Of a DNA stretch of 64,000 bases, positions 11,944-21,661 are shown in pieces. The DNA is from an uncultured Clostridia bacterium (GTDB taxonomy: Bacteria; Bacillota; Clostridia; Oscillospirales; Ruminococcaceae): positions 95,798 through 159,797 of the forward strand of contig CAMCPM010000004.1 in NCBI GenBank assembly GCA_945876755.1. Direction: 5' to 3'. The notes under the pieces are model-generated. The model did no database searches and was not told the origin of the DNA. It saw nothing but the letters and a program-made list of their open reading frames with translations. Position 1 is the stretch's first letter; every line of letters starts with the position of its first letter. The position numbers and the translations under genes were made by a program.

Positions 11944-12150
11944 TTACTTATTATCAAAATGCTTGTTAAGCTTTTCAACCATTTCGGCAGGGCTTACACC
12001 ATGTACGGCACAGGCGTCTGCAAGACTTTCGCCTCTTGCGGACGGGCAGCCCAGACAGTGCATACCCATTTCAAGGAAGTAAGGCGCAGTATCGGGGTCA
12101 AGGTCGAGAATATCGCCGATTATCATATCTTCGGTAATTTTAGTGCTCAT
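11944..12150 (-). CDS. DUF1858 domain-containing protein
   Basis: 68 aa; MGMHCLGCPSARGESLADACAVHGV signature. Confidence 0.85.
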   Translation of the reverse strand: MSTKITEDMIIGDILDLDPDTAPYFLEMGMHCLGCPSARGESLADACAVHGVSPAEMVEKLNKHFDNK

Positions 12151-12301
12151 TTTAAATTCCTCCGTAAAATATACTGTATTGGTATTATAACCTATTTTTT
12201 TATTATTTGCAATAGCTTATTGTATTTTTTACATTTAAGTGGTATAATATCAATAATATTTTTATTCCAATAATGCCCTTTTTGAAAGGAGATAATTTCT
12301 T

Positions 12302-12970
12302 TTGAACATATTAAACAAGCTTGAACGCAGATTCGGACGTTTCGGCATTGAAAACCTTATGCTTTATGTCGTTATCGGAACGGCGGCAGTTTTTGCGTTT
12401 CAGTATCTTTTTCCGACCCTTCCTCTCCTGCCATTCCTGATATTCAACCGTGAAGCGATCTTTCAGGGACAGATATGGCGGATAATTTCATTTGTCTTTA
12501 CTCCCGAAAGCCTCAACCCGATAAATATGCTGTTCTGGCTGTTCCTTTACTGGCATATAGGCTCAAATCTTGAAAGCTATTGGGGTACATTTAAATTTAA
12601 CGTATTCTATTTTTCAGGTGTGCTTCTTTCGATGGCAGGAGGATTTATTACGGGCTTTGCAACAGCTCAGTATATCAACCTGTCGCTTTTCCTTGCAATG
12701 GCAGCCGTTGCACCTAATATGGAGCTGAGACTGTTCTACATCCTGCCGATAAAAATGAAGTGGCTTGCTCTTGTATATATTGCCATTCTTATCCATGATT
12801 TTGCATTGATAGGCTGGCCGGGAAGGATCGCTATCTTCATTTCGCTTTTAAACGTTATACTGTTTTTCGGCGGAGACTTTTTCAGAAAAATATGCGATAA
12901 GTTCAAATATCGCAAGGTAAGGAAAAATTTTAAAAAGAATATCAAAATGACAAATTGGCACGAAGATTAA
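12302..12970 (+). CDS. Rhomboid-fold membrane protein, apparently lacking catalytic residues
   Basis: 222 aa, TTG start; six-TM rhomboid-like pattern (QIWRIISFVFTP...NMLFWLFLYWHIGSNLE.YWGTFKFN) but no GxSG. Confidence 0.7.
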   Translation: MNILNKLERRFGRFGIENLMLYVVIGTAAVFAFQYLFPTLPLLPFLIFNREAIFQGQIWRIISFVFTPESLNPINMLFWLFLYWHIGSNLESYWGTFKFNVFYFSGVLLSMAGGFITGFATAQYINLSLFLAMAAVAPNMELRLFYILPIKMKWLALVYIAILIHDFALIGWPGRIAIFISLLNVILFFGGDFFRKICDKFKYRKVRKNFKKNIKMTNWHED

Positions 12971-12988
12971 AAAAATTATAAAAAATAC

Positions 12989-13017
12989 TTGACAAGCTTC
13001 GTGTTGTGTGGTATAAT
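12989..13017 (+). promoter_or_regulatory. Sigma-70 type promoter of the rplJL operon
   Basis: TTGACA-17 nt-TATAAT. Confidence 0.85.
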
Positions 13018-13029
13018 GCAATAGTTGTG

Positions 13030-13155
13030 TAATAACAACGTGCTATCGTGTTCTAAAGACAGCAGGTGGCGGAAACGCCGTAATTCCTGCCGAGGAAAAG
13101 ATGGTAAGTATAAAGTGTACTTGCGCCTTTTCCTTTAGGAAAAGGTTTTCTTTTT
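13030..13155 (+). ncRNA. Ribosomal protein L10 leader
   Basis: Conserved-looking leader (cgtgttctaaagacagcaggtgg...taattcctgccgaggaaaag) ending in ccttttcctttaggaaaagg hairpin + T tract, just upstream of rplJ. Confidence 0.85.
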
Positions 13156-13212
13156 TGAATCCGTTAGCAAAAAACGTTTCGGCGTTTATTGAATTATCGG
13201 AGGTGAAATATC

Positions 13213-13722
13213 ATGCCAAGCGCAAAGGTACTTGAATCCAAGAAAGCAAGAGTTGAAGCTCTCACCGAGATGCTCAAGAATGCAACAGCAGGCGTTATCG
13301 TTGACTACAAGGGTATCACTGTTGAGGAGGACACCAAGCTCAGAAAGGAACTCAGAGAGGCAGGCGTAAATTACTTCGTTGAGAAGAATTCCATGCTCCG
13401 CTTTGCTGTTAAGAACGTTGGTCTCGACGGTCTTGCAGACGTTCTCGAGGGCACAACAGCTATCGCTGTAACAGACGGCGACGAAACTGCTCCCGCACGT
13501 ATCCTCGGCAAGTTTGCTGAAGGTGCAGAGAACAAGTTCAACCTCAAGGCAGGCTTCATCGGTCAGGAGATCTATGATGAAAAGGGTGTTGTTGCTCTTT
13601 CCAAGATCCCTTCCAAGGAAACCCTTCTTGCACAGCTCCTCGGTTCTCTCCAGGCTCCTATGCAGAATCTCGCAGCTACACTGCAGGCTCTCGTGGACAA
13701 GAAGAACGAAGAAGCTGCTTAA
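13213..13722 (+). CDS. rplJ: 50S ribosomal protein L10
   Basis: 169 aa; KARVEALTEMLKNATAGVIVDYKGITVEEDTKLRKELREAGV. Confidence 0.97.
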   Translation: MPSAKVLESKKARVEALTEMLKNATAGVIVDYKGITVEEDTKLRKELREAGVNYFVEKNSMLRFAVKNVGLDGLADVLEGTTAIAVTDGDETAPARILGKFAEGAENKFNLKAGFIGQEIYDEKGVVALSKIPSKETLLAQLLGSLQAPMQNLAATLQALVDKKNEEAA

Positions 13723-13834
13723 TCGCAGTTATCCCCAAAATAGCGGCATAGTTCCGTTGAATTGTGTTCCGCAGAAAATGAAATGCGCATAAGCGCAAAA
13801 AATGCAAAATAAAATTATAAAGGAGATTATTATC

Positions 13835-14206
13835 ATGGCATCCGAGAAAATTACAAATATTCTTGATTTAATTGACGCTCTTTCCATCCTTGAGCTTTCC
13901 GAGCTCGTTGAGGGTATCCAGGAGAAGTACGGTGTATCCGCAGTTGTAGCTGCTGCTGCTCCTGCTGCAGGCGCTGCAGGCGCTGCTGCTGAGAAGACAG
14001 AATTCGATGTAATTCTTGCTTCCTTCGGCGACAAGAAGATGGACGTTATCAAGGCTGTTAAGGACGTTTGCGGTCTTTCCCTTAAGGAAGCTAAGGAGCT
14101 CGTTGAGGCTGCTCCTAAGGCTCTCAAGGAAGGCGCTTCCAAGGCTGACGCTGACGATATCAAGGCTAAGCTCGAAGCTGCAGGCGCTACAATCGAACTC
14201 AAGTAA
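13835..14206 (+). CDS. rplL: 50S ribosomal protein L7/L12
   Basis: [34 protein letters not shown]...[55 protein letters not shown] aaaggag upstream of ATG 13835. Confidence 0.98.
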   Translation: MASEKITNILDLIDALSILELSELVEGIQEKYGVSAVVAAAAPAAGAAGAAAEKTEFDVILASFGDKKMDVIKAVKDVCGLSLKEAKELVEAAPKALKEGASKADADDIKAKLEAAGATIELK

Positions 14207-14235
14207 GTTTGATTGCCATTACGTAAAATCATTAA

Positions 14236-14276
14236 ACACGGTATCATGTCAAAAGCACATGATACCGTGTTTTTTA
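14236..14276 (+). terminator. Intrinsic terminator of rplJL
   Basis: Perfect 14-bp stem acacggtatcatgt/acatgataccgtgt followed by TTTTT. Confidence 0.9.
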
Positions 14277-14283
14277 TATTTGT

Positions 14284-15144
14284 CTATATGATTTTAAATG
14301 AATCAAAATCGTTAACCGCTTGTTCGGAAAAGGGAGTATCAAGATAAACATAGTTGAACTCGCGGACAATATCCCAGCCCGCTATACTGAATTCTGCAAG
14401 CTTTGTGCTTTGTTCACGGACTGCCCGATAAGCAAAAGTAATACCGTTTCCCGTTTCGATCAGCCTTACAATCAAACCGAAATTGCTTATAGTTGTAATA
14501 CGCCTGAAATCCGAAAATGAACGGTTTCTGCTTATAAGAAGCTGTTCCAAAATATTTCTCGTTCCGCTTCCTTCCTCGCGGAGGATTAAATTCTCATTCC
14601 ATATTTCGTCAAGGGATACGACGCGGTTTGCAAAAGGATGTTCGGTACTGCAAAGCCCTACAAAAGGTTCTTTGCGATATAGCCTTGACGCATATTGACT
14701 GCTGTCAAAAAAACCTTCAACAAGTGCAAAATCAACTTCTCCGTCCGACAGCAATTGTAGCAAACGTTCTGTATTGTCAACATAAATAGAAATATTGTTT
14801 GACGGTTCTTTCAGATATTCAGAAATATGCTCAGCTATGACATATTCCCCGATAGTTTTTGTGGCTCCTATTGAAAGACAACGCCCCCCTTTTTCACCAA
14901 GCTGAGCTTTCAGCTTTTTTTCCTGATAGACTACGTTTTCGGCGTATTTTTTCAGCATTTTTGCTTCTGACGTCATTTTCAGGTTTTTTCTGTCATAAAT
15001 AAACAGCTTGCAGCCGTAGAAGTTCTCTAGATAATGTATATGCTGTGTAACCGCAGGCTGAGTCATATTCAGTTCTTCCGCCGTTCTGCGATAGTTCATT
15101 ACTCTGCAAAGAGTTAGGAAGGTTTCAATTCGTGCATCTATCAT
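14284..15144 (-). CDS. LysR family transcriptional regulator (CysL/YeiE-like by context)
   Basis: 286 aa; N-terminal HTH MNYRRTAEELNMTQPAVTQHIHYLE, divergent from a YeiH-family gene. Confidence 0.88.
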   Translation of the reverse strand: MIDARIETFLTLCRVMNYRRTAEELNMTQPAVTQHIHYLENFYGCKLFIYDRKNLKMTSEAKMLKKYAENVVYQEKKLKAQLGEKGGRCLSIGATKTIGEYVIAEHISEYLKEPSNNISIYVDNTERLLQLLSDGEVDFALVEGFFDSSQYASRLYRKEPFVGLCSTEHPFANRVVSLDEIWNENLILREEGSGTRNILEQLLISRNRSFSDFRRITTISNFGLIVRLIETGNGITFAYRAVREQSTKLAEFSIAGWDIVREFNYVYLDTPFSEQAVNDFDSFKII

Positions 15145-15197
15145 AATGCCGTCTCCTTTTGATAAATATTACTTATCATGTAATTTCAAATAATAAT

Positions 15198-15229
15198 TTG
15201 ATTTTATCATAAAAATGTGATAAAATCAA
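15198..15229. promoter_or_regulatory. Inverted repeat in the lysR/yeiH divergent intergenic region, candidate LysR operator
   Basis: ttgattttatcat-N6-gtgataaaatcaa (12/13 match between arms). Confidence 0.5.
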
Positions 15230-15271
15230 GATAATGAAATAGGAAATAAATCATTATTGAGGAGAGTCGTT

Positions 15272-16312
15272 ATGAATACAGTTAAAAAGCTTGCTGAACC
15301 GATACCCGGATTTGCTTTGGCACTTGCTATTGCTCTGCTTGCGAAAATTATTGAAGGATTACTTCCGATACATCTTATAGGAGCGTCTGTAATTGCACTT
15401 TTTATTGGCATGATAATCAATCATTTCCGTAAACCCGGAGCAATGCTTACATCAGGTCTTAAATTCACATCAAAGAAAGTATTGAAACTTGCTATTATTC
15501 TTCTCGGAGCAAGTTTGAATATAAGCATTATTCTCGAAGTAGGCAAAATGTCTTTGTGCGTAATGGTATTCACCTTGTTTACCTGCTTCGGCATAGGACA
15601 TTTTGTTGGAAAGGCACTGAAAATCAACTGGAAGCTTTCAAACCTTATTTCAGCGGGTACAGGCATATGCGGAGGCTCAGCTATTGCAGCAATTGCTCCC
15701 GTTATCGACGCTGAAGATACCGACATTGCGTATTCCATGTCAGCCACATTTATTTTTGATATGGCTATGATAGTATTATTCCCAATAATAGGCAGAGCAA
15801 TGAGACTTTCAGATATGGCTTACGGACTTTGGGCAGGAACAGCAGTTAATGACACTTCCAGCGTTGTTGCCGCAGGATATGCTTTTTCGGAAGCGGCAGG
15901 AGATTTTGCTACAATGGTAAAGCTAACACGAACACTTTCCATTATTCCGACCGTTATAATATTTGCGCTTATCTCGGCACATATTAAGAAAAAAGAAGCT
16001 GCCGCTGTATTAGAGACAAATTCTGATATAAAGCCGCATTTCAGCATAACAAAAATTTTCCCATGGTTTATTCTCGGATTTATCGCACTTGCAGCAATAA
16101 ACAGCTTCGGCGTAATTCCCGGAACAGTTTCTTCCGGTATGAAAGAAGTAAGCAAATTTCTTATGGTAGCAGCTCTTGCGGCTATCGGTCTTAACACAAG
16201 CTTTAAGGACATGAAAAAATCAGGTATTGCACCTATGCTTCACGGATTTATAATTTCTGCTCTGGTAGTTATTGTAGCTATTGCAGTGGAATATTTTATG
16301 GGTATTGTCTGA
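15272..16312 (+). CDS. YeiH family putative sulfate exporter (UPF0324)
   Basis: Multi-TM protein; SAGTGICGGSAIAAIAPVIDAEDTDIAYSMSATFIFDMAMIVLFP, GLWAGTAVNDTSSVVAAGY. Confidence 0.9.
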   Translation: MNTVKKLAEPIPGFALALAIALLAKIIEGLLPIHLIGASVIALFIGMIINHFRKPGAMLTSGLKFTSKKVLKLAIILLGASLNISIILEVGKMSLCVMVFTLFTCFGIGHFVGKALKINWKLSNLISAGTGICGGSAIAAIAPVIDAEDTDIAYSMSATFIFDMAMIVLFPIIGRAMRLSDMAYGLWAGTAVNDTSSVVAAGYAFSEAAGDFATMVKLTRTLSIIPTVIIFALISAHIKKKEAAAVLETNSDIKPHFSITKIFPWFILGFIALAAINSFGVIPGTVSSGMKEVSKFLMVAALAAIGLNTSFKDMKKSGIAPMLHGFIISALVVIVAIAVEYFMGIV

Positions 16313-16367
16313 TGCAAAATTCCTGCTGAACAGGAATTATCCGGCTTGTACAACTATATAAAATTTA

Positions 16368-16416
16368 ACCGGCATAACTGTTTCCTTAGAATGAAACGGT
16401 TATGCCGAGGTTTTTA
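16368..16416. terminator. Intrinsic (possibly bidirectional) terminator between yeiH and spoIIID
   Basis: ccggcataactgtttcc/gaaacggttatgccgagg hairpin then ttttt. Confidence 0.7.
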
Positions 16417-16701
16417 TTTTTCATCCTTCCGGAATTTTTCTTCATATTTGTGTTTTGTTGCCATACCTCCGCGGATGTGACGTTCCTGCTTGTTTATTTC
16501 GAGGATCTCCTTTACGGCAGGGTACATCTGCGGACAGATAACTGGCAGTTTTTCGGTTATATCTTTATGTACTGTAGATTTGGACACTCCAAACTGTTTA
16601 GCAGCGGCACGAACAGTAGCTTTGTGTTCGAGAATATAACGACCTAAAATAACGGCTCGTTCCTCGATATCCTGACCTGCTTTGACCTTCAATATGCTCA
16701 C
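16414..16701 (-). CDS. spoIIID: Sporulation transcriptional regulator SpoIIID
   Basis: 95 aa; ERAVILGRYILEHKATVRAAAKQFGVSKSTVHKDITEKLP. Confidence 0.92.
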   Translation of the reverse strand: MSILKVKAGQDIEERAVILGRYILEHKATVRAAAKQFGVSKSTVHKDITEKLPVICPQMYPAVKEILEINKQERHIRGGMATKHKYEEKFRKDEK

Positions 16702-17022
16702 TCCAATACACAGTATTTCTTAACTATGTATATGCTAAGCTTAGCCGGTTAATGCGGAGATTTTCAATCGTAAACGATATAGAAAAATACTTTGCCGAAA
16801 TAAAGAAGACCGCTTCGCTCTTCAATATCGCCTACAATTTCAAGAAAAACATTACTCCTTACGGCACAAATATAAACATTTATACCAATATTGGCAGCAC
16901 GCCATTTAAAAATAATATAACAGCGCTGTTGTATGGATTTATTTCCATATGGCAGCGCTGTTTTTATCATATTCTTATAATTTTAAAACTATAAATGTAT
17001 ATCAAATATATATTATAAATTA

Positions 17023-17739
17023 TTGCAGAAATATGGTATAATATGTTTGAAAATATCGAATTTTGATGTATTATTCCCGGAATCCCTGTGCATACTCAAT
17101 GTAATATTTTGCAATAGCATCATAACAGCATTGCAGTTCCTTTGTAATATACCGTTTATCATTCATAACAATATGTACAAAATGACTCATTGGCATATGC
17201 AGACCGCTGCTGTTGACCGTTCGGAGATAATCAACAACTATATAAAATCTACCGAGGACACCCTTACCGCTTACCTTATCAAGACTATTGAGGATATTGC
17301 TTTCCAGACCAATATCCTTGCTCTTAACGCAGCAGTTGAAGCAGCAAGAGCAGGTGAAGCGGGCAAGGGATTTGCAGTTGTTGCAGACGAAGTACGAAAC
17401 CTTGCAGCCAAGTCTGCGGAGGCTGTAAGCGACACTACAAGGCTTATTGACAGCTCCATTGAGGCTGTCAACAGCGGCTCGGCAATCACCATTCAGACTG
17501 CCGAAGCGCTGAGAATACTTGGCGAACACACCGAGGCATTGAAGCAGATCGTTAATAACATTACCGAATCGGGCAGCAGACAGGCAGATATGGTAATAAA
17601 GATAACCGAGGACATAACCCGCATTTCGGGCGTTGTTCAGTCAAACTCGGCAACAGCCGAGGAGAGTGCAGCCGCATCCGAGGAGCTTTCGGGACAGGCA
17701 GGTATGCTCAGAGAGCTTATCGGAAAATTTGAACTTTGA
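17023..17739 (+). pseudogene. Methyl-accepting chemotaxis protein remnant (internal deletion: sensor fragment joined to signalling domain)
   Basis: C-terminal [43 protein letters not shown]... without HAMP/TM; upstream fragment [20 protein letters not shown] resembles an MCP sensor-domain start. Confidence 0.65.
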
Positions 17740-17858
17740 TAAATAAAGTTAGCCTTTTAAACAGCAATTTATTTATGATATAACAATAAAAGCCTGGGAA
17801 GAAATATATTATCTTCTCAGGCTTTATATATTTATGGCGTTAAAGTATATCCTTATTT

Positions 17859-18626
17859 TTACTGAACAACAGTATATAAATTTGAATCATCACCGCTGAT
17901 CTCTATTCCTTTTGTTTCAAACAATTCTGCTACGGTGACAAACTGATATCCCTCATCTATGAGCGAAGGGATTATCGTGTCAAGGGCTTCTACGGTCTGA
18001 GAGTTTCCGGCAGAATCGTGAAGAAGAATTATTGTTCCGTCAGTTACCTGATTCAGAGTGTTATCTATCCGCTGCTGAACAGTTACCTTTGTATCCCAGT
18101 CGTTACATCCTGCACCGCAAATAAACGGCATATCGATCGCTTCATACATATCACTGTTTACTGCAATAAACGGCGGACGGAAAAATTTTGTCGGTTCTCC
18201 TGTTATCTCTTTCACCTTGTCAGAAACATAGTTTACTTCGGCACTTATCTCTTCCTGAGTCATTTGATTCATGTATGAATGCGTTTTTGAATGATTGTCA
18301 ATCTCACAGCCCATGTCATATGCACGATTTACTACATCTGCCGAAGCAGGCGTTATATTGTTTCCAACCAGAAAAAACGACGCAGGGACCTGATATTTTT
18401 CCAGTATATCAAGAACCTGAACAGTAGTTGTGATGTTCGGACCGTCATCAAATGTAAGTGCAACCAGCGGCTTGCTCGGGTCGATTTCATAAGTGATTGC
18501 AGTTACCGTACTTTCAGTTTCGGTCTGTGCTGCGGTCGAGACATTTTCTTCGTCCGGATTAGCCGAAGTACACGCAGTCATCATTAAAATAACGGATGTA
18601 ATAATCGGCATAATTGTTTTTCTCAT
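17859..18626 (-). CDS. Polysaccharide deacetylase family lipoprotein
   Basis: 255 aa; lipobox MTACTS; NodB motifs VALTFDDGPN, NHSKTHSYM, RPPF. Confidence 0.92.
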   Translation of the reverse strand: MRKTIMPIITSVILMMTACTSANPDEENVSTAAQTETESTVTAITYEIDPSKPLVALTFDDGPNITTTVQVLDILEKYQVPASFFLVGNNITPASADVVNRAYDMGCEIDNHSKTHSYMNQMTQEEISAEVNYVSDKVKEITGEPTKFFRPPFIAVNSDMYEAIDMPFICGAGCNDWDTKVTVQQRIDNTLNQVTDGTIILLHDSAGNSQTVEALDTIIPSLIDEGYQFVTVAELFETKGIEISGDDSNLYTVVQ

Positions 18627-18894
18627 TTTATAGTCGTTCCCTTCTTGATAAGCTTACAAATCAATTACCTGTCGGTTGTTATTTTAGCAATAATTCTGAT
18701 ATTTGTCAAGGGCAAATTTCAACTTTTAGGCAGGTCGTCTGTATCTTTCATGATAGGATCGATTTCCGCAAAAGGCGGACAAGCGTACAATGACTATAAA
18801 TAGAAAAGAGTGTTTCGGAACAAATTAGAAAAAGTCAGTTTGCAGCATCACATAAGTTCAAAAGACTTCTTTTTTTACTTTTATATAATTAATT

Positions 18895-21549
18895 TTATTT
18901 CAGTACGCATTGCAGAAGCGGAGCAAATACAGCAAATCCGAACGCTGTTAGAAGTTGCTTTCCGGTCAGAGAAACTGTGCCGAAAATTACCTGAAGCCAC
19001 GGCAGATAAATTGCCGCAAAAATTACAGCAATTGAAAACAGAACTGCTAAAATCAGCTTTTTGTTGTTCATGTACGGCACAGTGAAAATGTTTTTCTTTT
19101 CCGATTTACATTCAAAAACGTGGCATAGCTGCGACATGACAAGAGTGAACAGCGCCGCTGTCCGAGCCGCAGCAACGCTTCCCGTGAGAAATTTTAACGC
19201 CGCAAAGCTGCCAAGTGTGCAAAGTCCGATAAGTATTCCGCGGAAGATAATTTTCTGCATAAGACCGTCCGAGAAAAAGCTTTCATCGGCTTTTCTGGGC
19301 GGCTTTTTCATATTTTCACGCTCGGGAGGTTCAACTCCCAGCGCAACCGCAGGCAGACCGTCCGTAACAAGATTTACAAGAAGTATCTGCGTAGGCAGCA
19401 AAACCATTGGCATACCCATGATTATTCCCAGAAACATTGTCAGCACTTCACCGATATTACAGCTTAAAAGGTATCTGACAAACTTGCGTATATTGGCGTA
19501 AATACCACGTCCCTGCTCAACAGCACCTACAAGCGTGGCAAAATTGTCGTCCAACAGAACAACGTCAGCTGCCTGCTTGGTAACGTCCGTGCCGGTAATT
19601 CCCATCGCAACGCCGATGCTTGCTTCCTTTACCGCAGGAGCGTCATTTACACCATCACCCGTCATAGTGACTATCTCTCCCTTGCGTTTGAACGCACGGA
19701 CTATCCTCAACTTGTCAGCAGGACTTACCCTTGCGAAAACAGCGGTACGTCCGATAACGTCCTCAAGCTCGCTGTCGGACATTTTTTCAAGCTCCGCGCC
19801 TGTGAAAACAAGGTCCCCCTCATGCATAATACCTGCCTGCTTTGCCACTGCGGCGGCAGTATTTTTGTGGTCGCCGGTAATCATAACGGTGCGTATATGC
19901 GCACTTCTGCACAGCTTGACCGCCTGCTTCGCTTCCGCACGGGGAGGGTCCAGCATACCCTCAAGACCAAGAAAGGTCATGCCGCTTTCCATATCGGAAC
20001 TGCCGTTCAGGTCTTTTTTACAGAGCGCAAGCACACGCAGCGCTTGAGAGGTCATACGGTCGTTGGCGGCAAGTATCTCACGCTTTCTCGCCGCAGTAAG
20101 AGGAACGGTATCGCCGTCTGCAAGCATAAAAGCACATCTGCTAAGGATGACGTCCACAGAGCCTTTAGTGTAAGCGGTTTTTCCGCTGCCCTCACGGTAT
20201 ATGACCGTCATACAGCGGCTTTCGCTGTCGAAGGGGATCTCGTCAAGCTTTTCTCTGCTGTGGGAAAGCTTTTCGGCGGTAATTCCGCATTTTGCCGCCG
20301 CTACAAGCAAAGCCGCTTCTGTCGGGTCGCCTGTAACGCTCCACTCGCCCGATGAGGAAAGCTTTCCTCTTTCTCGGGTGGAAATATCCTTTTTTGCGGA
20401 GATAGCCGCGCTTGTGCAGAGCGTTCCGCAAATCAGTGTTTCACGCAGAGCCGTTTCAACCGCAGGATTGATTCTTGCACCGTTGCAGGTAACTTCACCT
20501 GCAATGCGGTATCCGCTTCCCGAAAAGTCATACTCACGTTTTCCGCAGTAAGCCTTTGTAACAGTCATTTTGTTTTCGGTAACAGTACCCGTTTTATCGG
20601 TACAAATAACCGAAGCGCAGCCGAGAGTCTCAACCGAATGAAGTTTGTGTACAAGAGCGTTTTTCTTCAGCATACGTCCTACCGCAAGAGCAAGAGCGAT
20701 GGTAACGGTCGCAGGAAGTCCTTCGGGAATTGCCGCTATCGCAATGGTAATGCCCGTCATAAGCATATCGAAAACAGGCTCTCCACGGAGTATTCCTGCA
20801 CCCGTCACAACAACGCATACCACAAGACAGATGATTGCAATGATTTTTCCCAGCTCGGCAAGACGCTTCTGCAAAGGGGTAAGCTCCTCGTCAATTTCGG
20901 TAAGCATACCTGAAATTTTGCCCATCTGAGCGTTTATTCCCGTGGCAATGACTTTCGCCTCTGCCGCACCCTTGGTAATGACAGTTCCGCTGTAAAGTAT
21001 GTTGGATTTGCCGATAGAGTTGTCCTCGTCAGCGGTATTCCCGACAGCTTTTGAAACTGCGGCGGATTCTCCCGTAAGAATACTTTCCTCTGCAAGTACG
21101 CCCTTGGCTTCAAGTATGACAGCGTCGGCAGGGACTTTATCGCCTGCTTCAAGCCTTATGATATCTCCGCAGACCAGTTCTGCCGCAGGGATATTTTGAA
21201 GCGCTCCGTCACGGTAGCATTTCGCCGATGGCGCAGTCATGCTTTTCAGAGCGATAAGAGTTTTTTCTGTTTTGTACTCCTGAGCAAAGCCCAGAACGGC
21301 GTTAAGCAGAACTATAATAATTATTGTTACGGCGTCGTAAATTTCTCCCAGAAAGAACGAGACTACAGTCGCCGCAAGCAGTATCATGATCATAACGTCA
21401 CGGAACTGTCCGAGGAAAATTTTCAGAGGCCGTGCCTTTTTCTCCTTTGCAAGAGTGTTAAGACCATCCCTTTTCAGACGCTCCGCCGCTTCCGCAGATG
21501 AAAGCCCCCTGCCTGTGGAAACATACGGCTTATCCAGTATTTCAAGCAT
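18895..21549 (-). CDS. Cation-translocating P-type ATPase (P2A/PMCA-like, calcium-type)
   Basis: 884 aa; ILTGESAAV, AIPEGLPATVTIALALAVGRM, CTDKTGTVTENKM, TGDGVNDAPA. Confidence 0.92.
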   Translation of the reverse strand: MLEILDKPYVSTGRGLSSAEAAERLKRDGLNTLAKEKKARPLKIFLGQFRDVMIMILLAATVVSFFLGEIYDAVTIIIIVLLNAVLGFAQEYKTEKTLIALKSMTAPSAKCYRDGALQNIPAAELVCGDIIRLEAGDKVPADAVILEAKGVLAEESILTGESAAVSKAVGNTADEDNSIGKSNILYSGTVITKGAAEAKVIATGINAQMGKISGMLTEIDEELTPLQKRLAELGKIIAIICLVVCVVVTGAGILRGEPVFDMLMTGITIAIAAIPEGLPATVTIALALAVGRMLKKNALVHKLHSVETLGCASVICTDKTGTVTENKMTVTKAYCGKREYDFSGSGYRIAGEVTCNGARINPAVETALRETLICGTLCTSAAISAKKDISTRERGKLSSSGEWSVTGDPTEAALLVAAAKCGITAEKLSHSREKLDEIPFDSESRCMTVIYREGSGKTAYTKGSVDVILSRCAFMLADGDTVPLTAARKREILAANDRMTSQALRVLALCKKDLNGSSDMESGMTFLGLEGMLDPPRAEAKQAVKLCRSAHIRTVMITGDHKNTAAAVAKQAGIMHEGDLVFTGAELEKMSDSELEDVIGRTAVFARVSPADKLRIVRAFKRKGEIVTMTGDGVNDAPAVKEASIGVAMGITGTDVTKQAADVVLLDDNFATLVGAVEQGRGIYANIRKFVRYLLSCNIGEVLTMFLGIIMGMPMVLLPTQILLVNLVTDGLPAVALGVEPPERENMKKPPRKADESFFSDGLMQKIIFRGILIGLCTLGSFAALKFLTGSVAAARTAALFTLVMSQLCHVFECKSEKKNIFTVPYMNNKKLILAVLFSIAVIFAAIYLPWLQVIFGTVSLTGKQLLTAFGFAVFAPLLQCVLK

Positions 21550-21661
21550 TATAAGTCCTCCTTGTCCGATTTGCGTGTAGTATTAAAATATTATTCGGAC
21601 AAGAGATGGAATATTCCGAAATCTTATATATGCCTTAAATAATGTTTGCAGGCAGTATAAA

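Noticed and set aside
16752-16994. Small forward/reverse ORFs between spoIIID and the MCP remnant
   Set aside because: No RBS or domain support; AT-rich intergenic sequence ending in a hairpin (acagcgctg...cagcgctgt).
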